The translations under genes and the position numbers were made by a program. DNA of 64,000 nt from Hermatobates lingyangjiaoensis (Eukaryota; Arthropoda; Insecta; Hemiptera; Hermatobatidae), in NCBI GenBank assembly GCA_026182355.1, contig JAPFBL010000102.1:62001-126000 (forward strand). The letters are read 5' to 3'. Below the pieces are notes generated by a model, which was given only the letters and a program-made list of their open reading frames with translations, was not told where the DNA came from and searched no databases. Every line of letters begins with the position of its first letter. The stretch's first letter is position 1. This document shows positions 1 through 11,420 of this stretch, piece after piece.

Positions 1-96
1 CCTTTGGAGCGATTCACATCTTTTCCTGAAGACGAGGACATCGAAATATAGTAGTGAGTTCAGTGATTTCTTTTTTATGTGTTCTTTTAAAAATTC

Positions 97-141
<45 letters not shown>
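1..141 (+). mobile_element. HHR-bearing element, family A, cut by window edge, with (TA)n tail
   Basis: The segment is nearly identical to 33690-33823. It carries an HHR-like core at 26-50: CUGAAGA, one extra C, a weak helix II, GAAA, palindrome AUAU and A at the cleavage position. The downstream tail ends in a (TA)n run at 102-141. The 5' end lies outside the window. Two near-identical copies 33 kb apart indicate a recently dispersed element. Family knowledge places such cores in Penelope-like elements; activity is not shown. Confidence 0.6.
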
Positions 142-143
<2 letters not shown>

Positions 144-330
144 ATGATAAACGAAAAACAGTCCAGCAGGACAGATAACAGTTAAAATAAACAGTGACAC
201 ATAGACTGAAACTTAACAAAAGACTCACTTTTAAATATTTCAATATTTCAATCAATGGCGGTCGTCCTCAGGAGAAGAAGTGAATTGACGGAGGGAAGAC
301 AGTCAACTCTTGACTGTCGACGACAGTTGT
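142..330 (-). mobile_element. HHR-bearing element, family B2, minus orientation
   Basis: This is the reverse-strand relative of 24140-24318. It has an HHR-like core at 242-271 (CUGAGGA, extra C, degenerate helix II, GAAA, AUAU, U). The element's 3' tail faces the (TA)n at 102-141, so it forms a composite with the family A copy on the other side of the same TA tract. Helix II is damaged, so catalysis is doubtful. Confidence 0.5.
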
Positions 331-1098
331 TGAAGGTTTAATTTCAATATTAAACATTTAGGTAATTTGTTAAAAAACAATTCTTGATAAATGAAAGCAA
401 ACTTCTTAATAAAATATTATTCCTTAACAGAAAATTTTAATTTATTTTTTGTTATTATTTTATTGTAGTCATTTATTGCATGCTTTAATTACACATTTTG
501 TAGAATATTAATTAACTTACTGCAATTATTTCCGAAGGAGAATATTCTTCAAAGGAGAATAATATACTGTCTGGAGAACTATATCTGTTCATTTATTATG
601 ACTGTGTGAAATGATTTATTTGTCAAAGCCATGAAAGACATGTAGATATTAAAAAGACAAAAAATGAAATATAATTTATTTAAGCAACAAATTAAGTAAA
701 AAATTAAAACATTAAAAATAAACGTTGAAATGACTTTTTTAGCTTGATTTCTCTTTTAATGATTATGTTTGTAGGTTGTCCAAAAAAAAAATTACTTATT
801 ATAGATGTACCAGTAAAAATTTGTAATGTTCATTGAGATTTAGTTCCTGAAGATAATTTTACAAAACAGTTGTATGATCTGATTATATATGTATATTATA
901 GCATTATTCTATTCTATATGATCTATTCTAATTGATTTAATAATGAGAATATTCTATATTATTTTATCATACTCATCTAATTCTATGTATATAGTTTATA
1001 TGATTCTATGGGATTATATGTGATCTGGTCTATAATTTCTGTTTTTCTAAAAACATAAGATAAATAAGCAGTAGATAAATTCTAACATATAGATAATA
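331..1098. other. AT-rich sequence, nothing recognised
   Basis: Very AT-rich sequence with short homopolymers and no sustained reading frame. No repeat relationship to other parts of the window was noticed. Confidence 0.4.
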
Positions 1099-1360
1099 TA
1101 TGATCCGCTTATTTTGAAAGTGGCCTAATTCCATTTATGTTGAAATCGAGATATTTAAGGGTTTGCGTTTTACAAAATTTAAAAATATTGTCATTTTATT
1201 TATCAACTAATTTTTGTTATAAAAATTCTTAGTAATTTTAAATAAATTTTGTACAATTTGCTGCAAAAGGTAAAGATAACGTAAAAATGTAATTATTTAA
1301 ATAGCTAGCTAAATTTTTTTCGAAAATGGAATTAGGCCACTTTCAAAATAAACGGCTCAT
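1099..1360. mobile_element. MITE-like element with ~30-bp terminal inverted repeats
   Basis: The left end (about 1105-1134) and right end (about 1325-1354) are inverted copies sharing TTATTTTGAAAGTGGCC and the following TAATTCCAT, with one or two mismatches. The 190-bp interior is AT-rich and non-coding. Size, long TIRs and lack of an ORF fit a non-autonomous DNA transposon. The superfamily is not clear; a TA target is possible. Confidence 0.7.
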
Positions 1361-1780
1361 ATCTGAGTCTATGAAATTTGTGCTATATGATTCTACTCTA
1401 TGTGGTCCGTTTGATATAACACTATTCCGTATGATATATTGTATGTGAAACTCTTCTATATGATTTGATCATATAAGAATTCTAAAGATATTAGTTTGGT
1501 TTTATCTTTTTGAATAATTTAATTTATTTATTTATATTAACAAATAATTATGCGTTTTCTAAGTATTATAAAATTTTAACTTCTTCGGAACTAAAATATT
1601 AACTATTTAATAGAGTCAATAATTAAAAACTATTAATGTATAAACTATAATGATATATTTTATATGAATCTATCATATTCTATGATTATTCTATAATTTG
1701 TAATGAATTGTATGTGTGCATTATAACTCATTATAATACATACATACAATTAATGATATTTATATTATAGAATGAAGTTC
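1361..1780. other. AT-rich sequence, nothing recognised
   Basis: Contains loosely repeated short strings resembling 'ctatatgat' between about 880 and 1690 on both sides of the MITE, suggesting decayed short tandem structure. No ORF. Confidence 0.3.
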
Positions 1781-2000
1781 TATTCCCAGTTTCTTGATAT
1801 GGGACTTCAGGTTGTTCAAAGTTCTTGTTGATCCTAGAAAGAGCATATCTTGCTGTTCCGGTAATCTAGATCTGCTCTAGCGCAAATGTCACAATTCATG
1901 GTTGAATTTATTCTATCTATGGTAGGTTTTTTTCTACTACTCGTAGAGATTTAGTGCTACAATACACTTTGTTGATCAGTCGCACAATGAAAATCGTTAG
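1781..2000 (+). repeat. Dispersed repeat copy 1 (pairs with 3150-3370)
   Basis: Shares an ordered series of blocks with 3150-3370: a start near GGGACTT, a block around AGAAAGAG-ATAT, a block around AATATCACAATTCATG, and a block ending near TTGATCA. The two copies are direct repeats about 1.37 kb apart and diverged. No reading frame or known family was recognised. Confidence 0.6.
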
Positions 2001-3149
2001 TGCTTTTTTACAGGAGATGTGAATATTTAATACAGATGAGTAAATGGGTGGCATTGATATGTTGTTAATCATAGCACGTTTACAAAGAATTGAAATGTTA
2101 TTCTTTAGCCTTTATAATATGTGGGTCTTCAAGTAAAACACTGCTACAGAAACAAAGTTAGTACTCAGAGTATTTTCACTCTTACATTATAGATTAAAGA
2201 GAATAAATAGTCTTTAACGAAAGTGGTGTAAATGGAAATTCATTATGGGTTTGAAAATGGTCGCAGCAGTCATTTTGTTGGGGTCATTTATTTAGTTTGA
2301 AAATCTGTTTTTATCCCTTCATGGTGCGTGTCTATTCTCCCAGTCAAAGTATATTAGATTGGGTGGTTCAAAGAGAAAAACGCTTTAAGAGGACTCAGTT
2401 AAATTGATCACTGAATACTTGATGTCGAAAACAATTTTACTGAACTCTTTGCCGCTCTTTCAGCCAATTAAATTCAAACGGTTGAAAGAAAACAAAGCTG
2501 AAATTCATTTTGAGAGAACAGTAAAATAAAACTTTAACAAAAAAAAAATAAAAGAAAAACATACCAAAACACATAATTGGATCTTTTAAGAATTATTATT
2601 TCAATTCGGAGTATTTTTTTTTCAAATCGTTTTTGTTCAAAACAGTTACAAACTCATTTACACATTGTAAATTTTGATGAAATAACATTTTAGGGGAAGG
2701 AATTCCTCAGTTATTTGAAACAAATTTCATTTCACAATATCATTTTGTAGCATTTATATGTAGATTTTCATGTCAAAAGCAGAAATTTGTAATATAAACT
2801 GTTCTTCAGTAAAATTAATTGCATTCAACCAATTATCTACTATGTTTATTTTTAATTACTCATTTCAATCTGTTTATGACGCATACAAAAGCAGTTCAAA
2901 TTTTATTAAGTTCTGAGGTATATTTCACTATTTTTATCATTTTAGTACTATTACATAGGTTATTTAACAAGAAAATAATTAAAAAATTGATATTATTCGA
3001 ATTAGTTTAGATAAGTTTAATTTGCTTTTAGTTTCCATTAAATTGAAATAGTTATGGTATAATTAAAATTTGCCCATCAGAATGTTAGTATTATTTGAAG
3101 ATAATATATTTCTTTATATGATAGCATCATACCTTCCATGGAGATGATG
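2001..3149. other. AT-rich sequence between the two dispersed repeat copies
   Basis: No recognised gene or element. Because copies 1 and 2 are direct repeats bracketing it, this could be the interior of a decayed element with long terminal repeats, but no primer-binding site, polypurine tract or coding remnant was seen. Confidence 0.3.
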
Positions 3150-3370
3150 CTACTGAACTTCCCATTCTGTTAGTATAGGACTTTGGTTTGTTCAAATCTC
3201 TTGTTCGTCCCAGAAAGAGTATATCCTGTTGATATGGGAATCAAGGTTTACCCTAGCACAAATATCACAATTCATGCTTACCCACGGCAAGAATTAAACG
3301 TAGGTACTGGTAGAGATTTATTGCTGTAGTTTACTTTATTGATCATCCGCGAAACGTGAAATAGTCACTA
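3150..3370 (+). repeat. Dispersed repeat copy 2 (pairs with 1781-2000)
   Basis: Second copy of the family described at 1781-2000, same strand, with scattered substitutions and small indels. Confidence 0.6.
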
Positions 3371-3589
3371 ACGTGAAAGCCATCACTACATGGAATAATC
3401 GAACACTGAAGTTACTTAGTATATAACCTCGTTCCGCAGTACCGATTGTGCTTAACCTGATTCCAATGATAGAGCTACCTTCCCTGTTCCTGAGGAAAAC
3501 GTTCACTACTTTTTCCTGGTGAGGTATTAAAAACAAAAATATTTCTAGCTCTTTTAAAAGCAGGAGGATTTTTTCAATTATTGCATTTG

Positions 3590-3830
3590 TAGCTTCCAAC
3601 ATAATGCAAAATTTCAAGACTCTAGAGTCAGTAGTTGAGGAGAAGAAAATTTTTATCTAAAAATAGATTTTGGATAGAAAAGTGATATTTCTATCTAGCA
3701 TAAATTGTTCTAAAATTTTACAACACATCTACACTATGACGCTCATTTTTTATGTAAAATCATAATTTGATCCATCAAAGATTGTGGACTGTAACATCTG
3801 CATAAACATTTGAATGCACACACACACACA
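3590..3830 (+). repeat. Dispersed repeat related to 9890-10040, ending in (CA)n
   Basis: Blocks such as TCTAAAATTTTACAACACAT and ACACTATGACGCTCATT match a similar series at 9890-10040 (CCTAAAATTATACACCACAT and ACACTATAAGGCTAAT). The copy is followed by a (CA)n run at 3811-3831. The family is unidentified. Confidence 0.5.
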
Positions 3831-3831
3831 C

Positions 3832-5030
3832 ATCATCGAAAAACGTCATAAAACGACTATGAGGACTTTAAAATATGTAGATCTGTCAAAATCTCGAGAT
3901 GAAATTTTATCACAATAGCTATAATTGGCTTATACTAAAGTTAAAAAATCAAACTAAAATTAGTAAGCTATTAGCCAAATTTCCAGTACTTAAAAAGGCA
4001 ATATTGTAAAAAAAACCTAAGAAGTCCACTTGAAATAACTGATAACCTGCTCTGCTAGTTGGATATTATTACATTGGCTTAAATACTTTTTTAAGAGAAT
4101 TAAGTAAAACAAACTTTAATTGAATGTTATAAAAAAATCGAAGGCATTTTGATGAGTCATATTATTTAAAAATATTTAGGTAGCATAACAATAAAAGCAA
4201 CCGCAGATCTTTTCTACCGTGTAATGGATTATTGTATACAAAATCGTAATGACAAATATACATTCCTCTTGGTATCTTTAAAAAACAATATTTTTGCTAA
4301 TATTTGAAGCATAGAAAAAAAACTTTTTTATATTTTTTATGATATAAGAGCTACTAATTTTCTTGCCACTTCTCCAGCCGTTCATTAATCTTAAACTTTT
4401 GAGCTTGGTGTTGTTTTATATTATGAATATTTCATGAGGTTAAATATTGGAAGAGTAACGTCACATAAAAAAAAATAGCAAATATTTGATTCTATCTCTA
4501 ATAACTTTTCTATCTCAAAAAACAACCATGTTTTTTGTAAATAAGCATGTTTGTAAGGGACAACATTCATGTCAGGAGGCAAAATAATGGTGGATAGTTG
4601 CCATAACATAAAATAAAAATCATGTTAAATCTTAAAGAAATCATTGAGGGCTGCTCTCTTGATATTAAAGGAAGTATTAATATCACACCTTAGATTTGAG
4701 TGAATCAGAGGTAACACCTAGATATTTTAATCCAAGAACTAAAGAATGGATCCCAATAATCTAACTGGATACATTGTAAAATAATTAGAACTGTAGAATT
4801 GTTTACCTTAAAATTTTAGGCTATCCATATTAATATATTGTCAACCAAGGGACAATTTACTGAACACCAAATTCTCTTGAAACACAATGAGATGTTGCAA
4901 TGTGGCTAATAGCTGAGAAAACATTTTCCAAACTAGGGATAAACTCACCTCTCTGTTTTGTCAATTGAACTAGTTAAAAAAACCTCCAATTTGTATGAAC
5001 GACAAAACATGATGCTTTTCATTGAACGTA
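3832..5030. other. AT-rich sequence, nothing recognised
   Basis: No gene, repeat pair or structured element recognised. Reading frames here are short and show no coding character. Confidence 0.3.
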
Positions 5031-5035
5031 AAAAA

Positions 5036-5320
5036 AAATTGATAAGTTCAAATTTGAAGAAGAGTAACATACAGAGTAAAGAAACACACTTACTAACTCA
5101 AATTTTTAGAAAATCCTTCCCCATGAGAAATGAGAGATGAAAACCAAGTAATGATAGGTAAACGTTGCCTTTAAAGAGTGCTTGGTCTGCTTCTCTCTTT
5201 TCTCCTGAAGACTGATTTTCCAAAAAAATTGAGTCAGAATGTGATTTCATTACTTTGTATATTACTCTTCTACAATTTTGAACTTGTATATGTCCATTTT
5301 GGATCGTCTTTCCGTTTTTG
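5036..5320. mobile_element. Inverted pair of family D HHR-like elements (decayed)
   Basis: The left arm (5036-5130, minus) and right arm (5190-5310, plus) are inverted relatives sharing CTCATTTC/CTCCTGAAGA, a GATTTTC helix remnant, AAATTTGAG or AAATTGAG, and the tail ACTCTTCT...TTTTGAACTT. The right arm retains CUGAAGA (5206-5212), but its GAAA region has become AAAA, so the ribozyme is decayed. Relatives lie at 29058-29450 and 49025-49310, each again as an inverted pair. Confidence 0.55.
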
Positions 5321-5950
5321 TACAAAAAGTTTTACATGTTTACGCCAGTTGCTTGGACTTTCGGATGACTGTTCAGTTCGACACAGTCTTAAACCACAGT
5401 CTTTTAAATGTAATTACTATTATCTTATCATGAGTATAATTACAGTTATATTTATAATTACTTATACTTATAAATATAGTTATACATATAATTATACATA
5501 AACTATTTTAAAGGGTTCAACAAACTATAATAAATGATTACTAAATCTGCGTGTTTTTATAATGTTATAATTTAAAAACTGCACTAACAAATAAAATTAG
5601 AGATCTTTGAATTCAATAAAATATGTCTTAGAAACAAAAAAGTGGAATTTTAATGAACATTTTGGGATTTATACATCTTTTTGAAGATGTATAAATAATT
5701 AGGTGTTTACAAATTAAACTGCCTTTAATGGTTTATTATTGTAACAGATTGAATGTATTTTAAATACACATATTTTTATTACCACACAAGTTAGTATAAT
5801 ATTCACTATACCAACTAAGCAATGAATTTTTCAGTAGACATTGTATGTTAGGTAATCCATATCTTAATTGAAATTTATTTGACTCTATTTTGTAGTTAAG
5901 TGATAAGTAAAAGAGATTTTTCCTTCATTCGCTAAAGATACAAAAGTATG
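5321..5950. other. AT-rich sequence, nothing recognised
   Basis: Simple 'ttata/taatta' rich stretches around 5410-5510; no gene or element recognised. Confidence 0.3.
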
Positions 5951-5959
5951 AATTCCAAA

Positions 5960-6480
5960 GTTAGTAGATTGAATACAAGAGATGAAGAATGATGTTAGCT
6001 GAGTTGTGAGATAATTAGAAGGACTGACATAAGTCGGCCATTAGGAGGAGGTTATTAGCAGAAGGGGGGAGTGTCAGGAATAGAGAAGGAGTAAGTGTTT
6101 TGACATTAGCTGACTAATGTAGTAGTCCTTGCCCCCAAAACCCCCCTCTTCTCGAGTAGGAATAAATTCCCATTTGCCGGCCGGATGGAGTCTTTTTCCA
6201 GACTGAGTGACGTGGACAAGGAAACACACTAAGTCCAAGGCTTATTCGTCAAGGGACGCTTCTATTTGTCGGATCAATCTCGCCCTCTCCCTTGTGCAAT
6301 CTTCGGTTCAAAGGTCACGATATCAATCATCTCGCCGACTGGGGGTGGCCGAATTAATGTAGCCAACCTCCCCCCACCCCCATCCCCCTGGCAGGGTCTC
6401 TTTATTGACTCCCTCCAACCCTCTCCAGACGACATCATCTCGACAGACTCATCTGTTAAACCATCCCCCTACCATTCAAC
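5960..6480. promoter_or_regulatory. GC-richer non-repetitive patch, candidate regulatory element
   Basis: Base composition rises well above the neighbours, and no similarity to the window's repeats was seen. Visible sites include TAATTA (6012-6017), a CRE-like TGACGTGG (6208-6215), a DR1-type nuclear-receptor site TTCAAAGGTCA (6307-6317) and GAATTAAT near 6351. The reading frame at 6266-6616 is proline/serine-rich from C-tracts and does not look like a protein. Calling this an enhancer or promoter is inference from composition and motifs only. Confidence 0.35.
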
Positions 6481-6619
6481 ATCAGATTTATCATTATTTA
6501 CGTACCCAAGATTTAGTTCCCTTTTGCAAACAACATGCATATTCTTCAGATGTTTGAACATCACATTGGATCAACATTATTTACACTTTGCCAAACAGCT
6601 AATAAGGTATCAATAATCT

Positions 6620-7800
6620 GACTGGATTTTAATAATGTCTATTGAGCAGAATATTATACCCTTCCATGATCATAGAAGGGCGTATTAACTAACCAGACAT
6701 TTTCTTCTACTTACAACTACTTTCTAATAGAAAATTACAGACTAGATTCATAGTAAAAGATTACAAACTCCACAATAAATCAATAAAAAAATGTTACAGA
6801 CATAAATAGCGGCATTTATTTTCCTTCACAAAAACTATTAATATGAAACATGTTATTTTACTTTCTTTTTTTCCTAACGGTTTTTTTATGAGATAAGTTG
6901 TTCTACATAGCTCAGATGGCATTAAGATGCCAAATATCTAATAAAACTTGTGTTGTATTATACATAAAACCCGATAAAACCTATTTTGTCTACTGTAAAT
7001 ATGTATAACTGGTAGTGAGAAATATTTAACTATAAATCAGTTTTTTTTATTCCGTTTTAGTGATTGAACAGATTTTGGGTCAGTTGTAGTTTAGTGGGCC
7101 AGATACTTGTGCAAAGAACGTATCTGGAGTTGAAATCCTACAAATTGCTCTATTTTTTATGAAGATAATAATTTATGTAATTTATTACTTTAATAAAATT
7201 TAAAGAAATCTGAATACTTTCTTATAACATGACGTGATTGTTAAGTGAGAAATGCTTAGGTAAGGCTAGATTATGCATTTTAAACTGCATGCAATACTTT
7301 AGAGTCAAGTGTCATTGTTTTAGTGGTTGAGACGTTTGTGTTAATGAACAATAATTTGTTGTTAAAATCCAACTAATTACAACTTTATTTTTTTAGAGAA
7401 AACTGTTTTTGTAATAGGTCCATCAGAGAGATTTTAAAAACCTTATTAAGCACATGCGCTCTATCGTCGTTTTCATTTTTTTAAAAGAAAAACACTTTCA
7501 TAAAAAAATATCCATATAAACGTTTTTAATGTAGAACTACATTAAATAAAACCACTTCAGTCGCTTTGCAAATACTCTTGGTATCCCTATCTCTACCCTC
7601 CTGATGATGGTTAAGCCAAAAATTAGGGTCTATAACTGTCTTTTTCTAGTTACTATGTCTTATAGTTTAATCTGAAACCTTTGTTGTTCTTTCTTTTTCA
7701 TAAAAAACAAGGGAAAAGAAAGAGATAGGCGTATATTCTAGTAATTTCCTGATGATGATGTGTTTTTGTTTATCTACATAAAACGGCACGTGAATAAAAC
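6620..7800. other. AT-rich sequence, nothing recognised
   Basis: No convincing gene or element. Short related blocks (for example GTGGTTGAGACGTTTGTG near 7324 and GTGGGCCAGATACTTGTG near 7094) hint at an old duplication but are too diverged to define. Confidence 0.25.
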
Positions 7801-7802
<2 letters not shown>

Positions 7803-7839
<37 letters not shown>

Positions 7840-8000
7840 CAAACCACAATATGAAATGGGATAACAAGACTAAGATCTTTCAACCGTAACAAGCAGTCGT
7901 CGTCAGACTCAAAAACCTAACTGGTTGGGTTTTGTCTTGTTTTCCCATTTTATATCGTGGTTTGATCATTGATTGTTATTTCACGTTTTTATGTGAAGTC

Positions 8001-8038
<38 letters not shown>
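7803..8038. mobile_element. Inverted pair of family C HHR elements bounded by (TA)n
   Basis: The minus-strand arm (7838-7915) has an HHR-like core at 7872-7906: CUGACGA, extra nucleotide, helix II, GAAA, palindrome AGAUCU, U. The facing plus-strand arm (7920-8002) retains only the tail from GGGTTTTGTC to the TTTCACG...GTGAA end. (TA)n tracts flank both outer ends (7803-7837 and 8003-8038). This is the basic architecture repeated through the window. Confidence 0.7.
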
Positions 8039-8041
<3 letters not shown>

Positions 8042-8150
8042 GATTTCACATAAACACGTGAAATAACAATCTATGATCAAACCACAATAAGAAAATGGGA
8101 AAACAAGACTAAGATCTTTCAACCGTAACAAGCGGTCTTCGTCAGAGTCA
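8039..8150 (-). mobile_element. Family C HHR element, single minus copy
   Basis: Near-complete copy: tail with the TTTCAC...GTGAAA inverted motif, then the ribozyme at 8111-8145. The core CUGACGA is intact. Helix II pairs GACCG with CGGUU, GAAA is intact and helix III is AGAUCU. Helix I pairs GACU (5') with AGUC (3'). It runs directly into a family E copy. Confidence 0.7.
8111..8145 (-). ncRNA. Hammerhead-ribozyme-like motif, family C
   Basis: Seen: CUGACGA; one unpaired A; a 5-bp helix II (GACCG/CGGUU, one G-U); GAAA; the six-base palindrome AGAUCU; then U. The 5' flank GACU is perfectly complementary to the 3' flank AGUC, giving a 4-bp helix I, with a further GGG/CCC beyond an internal loop. 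A palindromic helix III lets two copies pair, as in published dimeric hammerheads of Penelope-like elements and retrozymes. The cleavage triplet would be CUU. Activity is untested. Confidence 0.6.
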
Positions 8151-8159
8151 AAAACCCAA

Positions 8160-8350
8160 CTCTATACGTTTCACGGTGAATTACAAACACAGAACTAAGT
8201 AACAAACTTACTGTCTCTAATTTTCGGTTGAACCGTCATCAGGAGAGTTGAGATAGGGACACCAAGTGACTTGTTTGTGTTTGTTCTGTGTTTTTGATTC
8301 ACTATGAAATATTTGTTGTCCTTTTGGATCGTTTTCCTGTTTAAAATAAA
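8160..8350. mobile_element. Inverted pair of family E HHR elements
   Basis: The minus arm (about 8160-8245) carries a well-formed HHR-like core at 8218-8242. The plus arm (about 8270-8350) retains only the tail: the CTGTGTTT block, the complement of GTTTCAC, and GGATCGTTTTCC. It abuts a short TA tract. Related copies lie at 50040-50110 and 50319-50490. Confidence 0.65.
8218..8242 (-). ncRNA. Hammerhead-ribozyme-like motif, family E
   Basis: CUGAUGA core intact; extra C; a 3-bp helix II (GGU/ACC) with loop UCA; GAAA; palindrome AAUU; A at the cleavage position. Helix I pairs CUCU(C) with GAGA(C). The helix II is short, so any activity would be expected mainly as a dimer. Confidence 0.55.
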
Positions 8351-8725
8351 ATATATATAGAATAGACTTTCCTTTCATATATTGTGAACTTTCTGTTGTT
8401 AATAATGGCAAGAAAAGTGTGTTATTAGTTGATGGAGTAGCTGCAAGTAGTTTAGGCTCTGAAAACATAAAGGGTTAGCAGGAATAGGGGGTTCTTGTGG
8501 AGTCTCATCTGTCACCATTAGTCGTTATCACTCAGTGCTATCCCTTTGCAAACTCCTTCAAAAATAATCCCCAACTTTCCTTTACCCTTAAATGAATATA
8601 AATGATCTTAAAATTTTCTCTACGGTATTATGTTTGACATATTTTTCTTTCCTTAACATTTTTATTTTATAGTTAACAATATGTTTTTTTTTTAAATTAG
8701 CTTCTACTTTGAAGTGCAATAGTTA

Positions 8726-9150
8726 CCAGGGTGGTTTGATAAGTCCGTCACTTTTTGAACAAAACAACATTTTTTCGGCAATGAAACATTTTAATTGTCT
8801 ACATAGTCACATTTTATCTCAATATTTTTAGTCCAGCGTTTTTCTAATTTTTTTTTATTCCCTCCAAATAATACGTTTACTCAAAGCTCTCAAAATACGC
8901 TTGTTTCAGTAATGACTTGTTCATTCGACTCAAATCTTTTACCGCCCAGCCATTTCTTTAGGTTTGGAAACAGAAAATTGTCTCAGGGGGCTAAATCAGG
9001 AGAATAAGCTGGATGGGGTAGCAGTTCGTATCCCAATTCGTGGGTTTTGGCTATCGTGACTCTGTTCAATCTGGCCATAAATTTGCAGACCGCCTTTTCG
9101 AAATGGAACGCTGTTTTTTTGAGGATACTGAGTATATTCCTGTTGGGTTT
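8726..9150 (-). pseudogene. mariner (DD34D) transposase C-terminal relic with terminal repeat
   Basis: On the minus strand, conceptual translation gives typical mariner C-terminal blocks: HELGYELLPHPAYSPDLAP, containing the third catalytic Asp motif (SPDLAP), then NLKKWLGG, KRFESNEQVI and KLEKRW. A stop replaces a residue just after SPDLAP, there is another stop further on, and the frame is lost before about 9090. The plus-strand end GGGTGGTTTGATAAGTCC, next to a TA at 8724-8725, fits a mariner terminal inverted repeat. The other terminus was not found, so this is a 5'-truncated, inactive copy. Confidence 0.8.
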
Positions 9151-9467
9151 CATTTAATTAAAATAAATTCATGTATGTATCCGATTTTATACTGCCTGAA
9201 AAGGAGTTCCTTAAAATGATAATTTCAGAATAACTAATTTTCTGTAATAAGTAATAAATACAAAAAAAAAGTAATGTTGAAGGTCATTTGTAGCTAATAT
9301 TTTGATTTGTTTATATTATTTTATTATTCAAGAAAAGACGGTACTGTCGTATTTGGTACCCTTCTGTATATCTGTTGTAAGTAGACCCTGACCACCATTA
9401 TTATATGAGGTAAGAATTGTTTCGCTTTCTGTAATTCACTTGTACTAATCTCTAGCATAGTAAAACC

Positions 9468-9640
9468 ATGAATCTAATTATAGTTCATCACCTTACCTTC
9501 CTCCCTCTTTATCACCCCTCTTCCTATCATTCTCTCGCTTTTTCTCCCTCCCTCTCTATCAATCTATCTCTATCTCTCTACCTATTCTTTCTCTCCCTCA
9601 TGTTCTTGCTTTCTCCCCCTCATAAAATGTTCCATAGTCC
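9468..9640. repeat. CT-rich low-complexity tract
   Basis: Imperfect (CTCTAT/CCTC)n pyrimidine run. The open frame across it encodes only S/L/P low-complexity sequence. Confidence 0.6.
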
Positions 9641-9889
9641 CCATTTTCATCAACGTAATTTAAACTAAAAGACAGTTAGCTCATCCTCTTGCAGTATGCT
9701 ATTTTTGGGTTTAATTTCATAGGATAACAATAAAACAGTTTGATCTCTATCACATGCACGAATTGTCAGTACCAATTAAGGTAAAAAAATTTCCATCTTT
9801 TTCACCAAAACAAACCTTTTACAAACTTCTTGCCAGTTAATGCTGTTATTAGTTTCATAATAATAGCAAAATTTTAAAACTGTTGATTT

Positions 9890-10040
9890 GGTAGTTTTTG
9901 AGAGGAAATGTACTACAACACATTTTGGCCCAAAAAAGTGATTTTTTTTCCATCATGTAATATTGCCCTAAAATTATACACCACATGTACACTATAAGGC
10001 TAATCATTAAATAAAATTTGAATTTCATAAATCAAACGGT
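9890..10040 (+). repeat. Dispersed repeat related to 3590-3830
   Basis: Second copy of the unidentified family described at 3590-3830. Confidence 0.5.
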
Positions 10041-11255
10041 GTTTATTCAGCGTGCCCACAATATGTGAAATAGTCTACCTTCAACTTTACTATAAATAAA
10101 CAGAGCATCAAACTCATTGACAAATAACTGATTTTTTATAATATTATAATGTTATTATACATACAGATTAATCAAAAATGTATCATTCTTTTACTCTTGG
10201 CTGTAATCAATTTATCAGTACGAAGAAAATTTAAACCCTTGATCAATCTGACATATTATTTTCATGTTATTTGTCTTTTAAATAATTGTTATTTTGTAAT
10301 TTGTTTATTTTTGTTATTTGTTATTCTGTTTGTTTGTAATTTATTGTTATTATCGTTTAACGAAAAAAATTATTATATTGATGGACTGATCCTATCGGAG
10401 TTACATGGGCAAGATAGGATGTAATTGCATTTACATCCTATTGCATTCAACTGCAATTTGTTAAAAAAGAAGGCAACATTTTCATCTTCACTAGATATAG
10501 TCAATTTCTGTTTTAGGGTTTTGAAGAATCTTGAATAACAGCTTTAAATCGATCATATAAACAAATTATCGTGGCTTTACAAGGTCTTAAATCCTTAAAC
10601 AAACTTTTTTTGACAGCTACAATCACTGCAATTTTGATTTTGATTTTTTTCACATCTCATTGTTTATTTTTAAAATACCAACCAGATGAAATCAATTGAT
10701 AAAATAAAATTATATTTTCAGTTCAAAAATATTGTTTCAATTGAAATATATATTTAAATTTAAAGGATATTGTTTAAATTTAAACATATATTTAGTATAT
10801 AAACTTATAATATAATATATATATTATATATATAATATAATATATAAATGTAGTATATTTAGTATATAAATGTTTCATAATTAAATATAAAATGGTTTAA
10901 TTCAGTGGCTAATTTTGTTAAAGTGAACAAGACTTTTGTGTCTTGGTCAAAGAAAAGGTTTTCCCCCTTTAGTCATAGAAAAACATTAACTAACTAAAAT
11001 TTTAGTTGTAGCAAAGTTGAGTTAAACTTTCTTGGATTTCATGATGTTTTTGGTGTGAAAATACAAATGAAAAATTAGTTAAGTTGGAAGTTGTTTGGTA
11101 AAGGAGGGAGGGGGGAAAAACTTGAAGGGATGGTGGTAGTAATTCAAATATCTGTCTCCTTGTGAGAAAAGTGCTAAAGTTTTATCCGAAGATGAGTTAT
11201 GATTATGAAAAGTTGAGGATAACAAAGTTTCAACAGGGATATGCAAGAGATCCAT
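10041..11255. other. AT-rich sequence, nothing recognised
   Basis: Contains a TA-rich pseudo-palindromic patch around 10800-10850. No gene recognised; the reading frame 10149-10424 is Leu/Ile/Phe-rich by composition only. Confidence 0.3.
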
Positions 11256-11420
11256 TAGGGTGCTTTTAGGCATATCTCGTTTAGAGAGGAATGAGGTGGG
11301 TGAATTGAAAGAGCCCTTCAGTCCAGGCGGTCCGCCATTATATTTGGGCTAGTGATGGGGTAACCTTGTGACGACGATTCTTTCAAGTTTTTTTGCACCT
11401 TTAAAGTAAGCCATGAAATT
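11256..11420. promoter_or_regulatory. Small GC-richer unique patch
   Basis: Composition differs from the surroundings, with a purine-rich block and GGCGGTCCGCCATTAT near 11327. No repeat similarity or ORF. Possibly conserved non-coding DNA, but evidence is slight. Confidence 0.2.

Noticed and set aside
1099..1360. HHR element
   Set aside because: TIRs have no CUGANGA or GAAA signature; better explained as a DNA-transposon MITE.
1781..3370. LTR retrotransposon
   Set aside because: No primer-binding site, polypurine tract or gag/pol remnants between the repeats.
6266..6616. 116-codon ORF
   Set aside because: Proline/serine-rich from C tracts, no domain; more consistent with non-coding GC-rich DNA.
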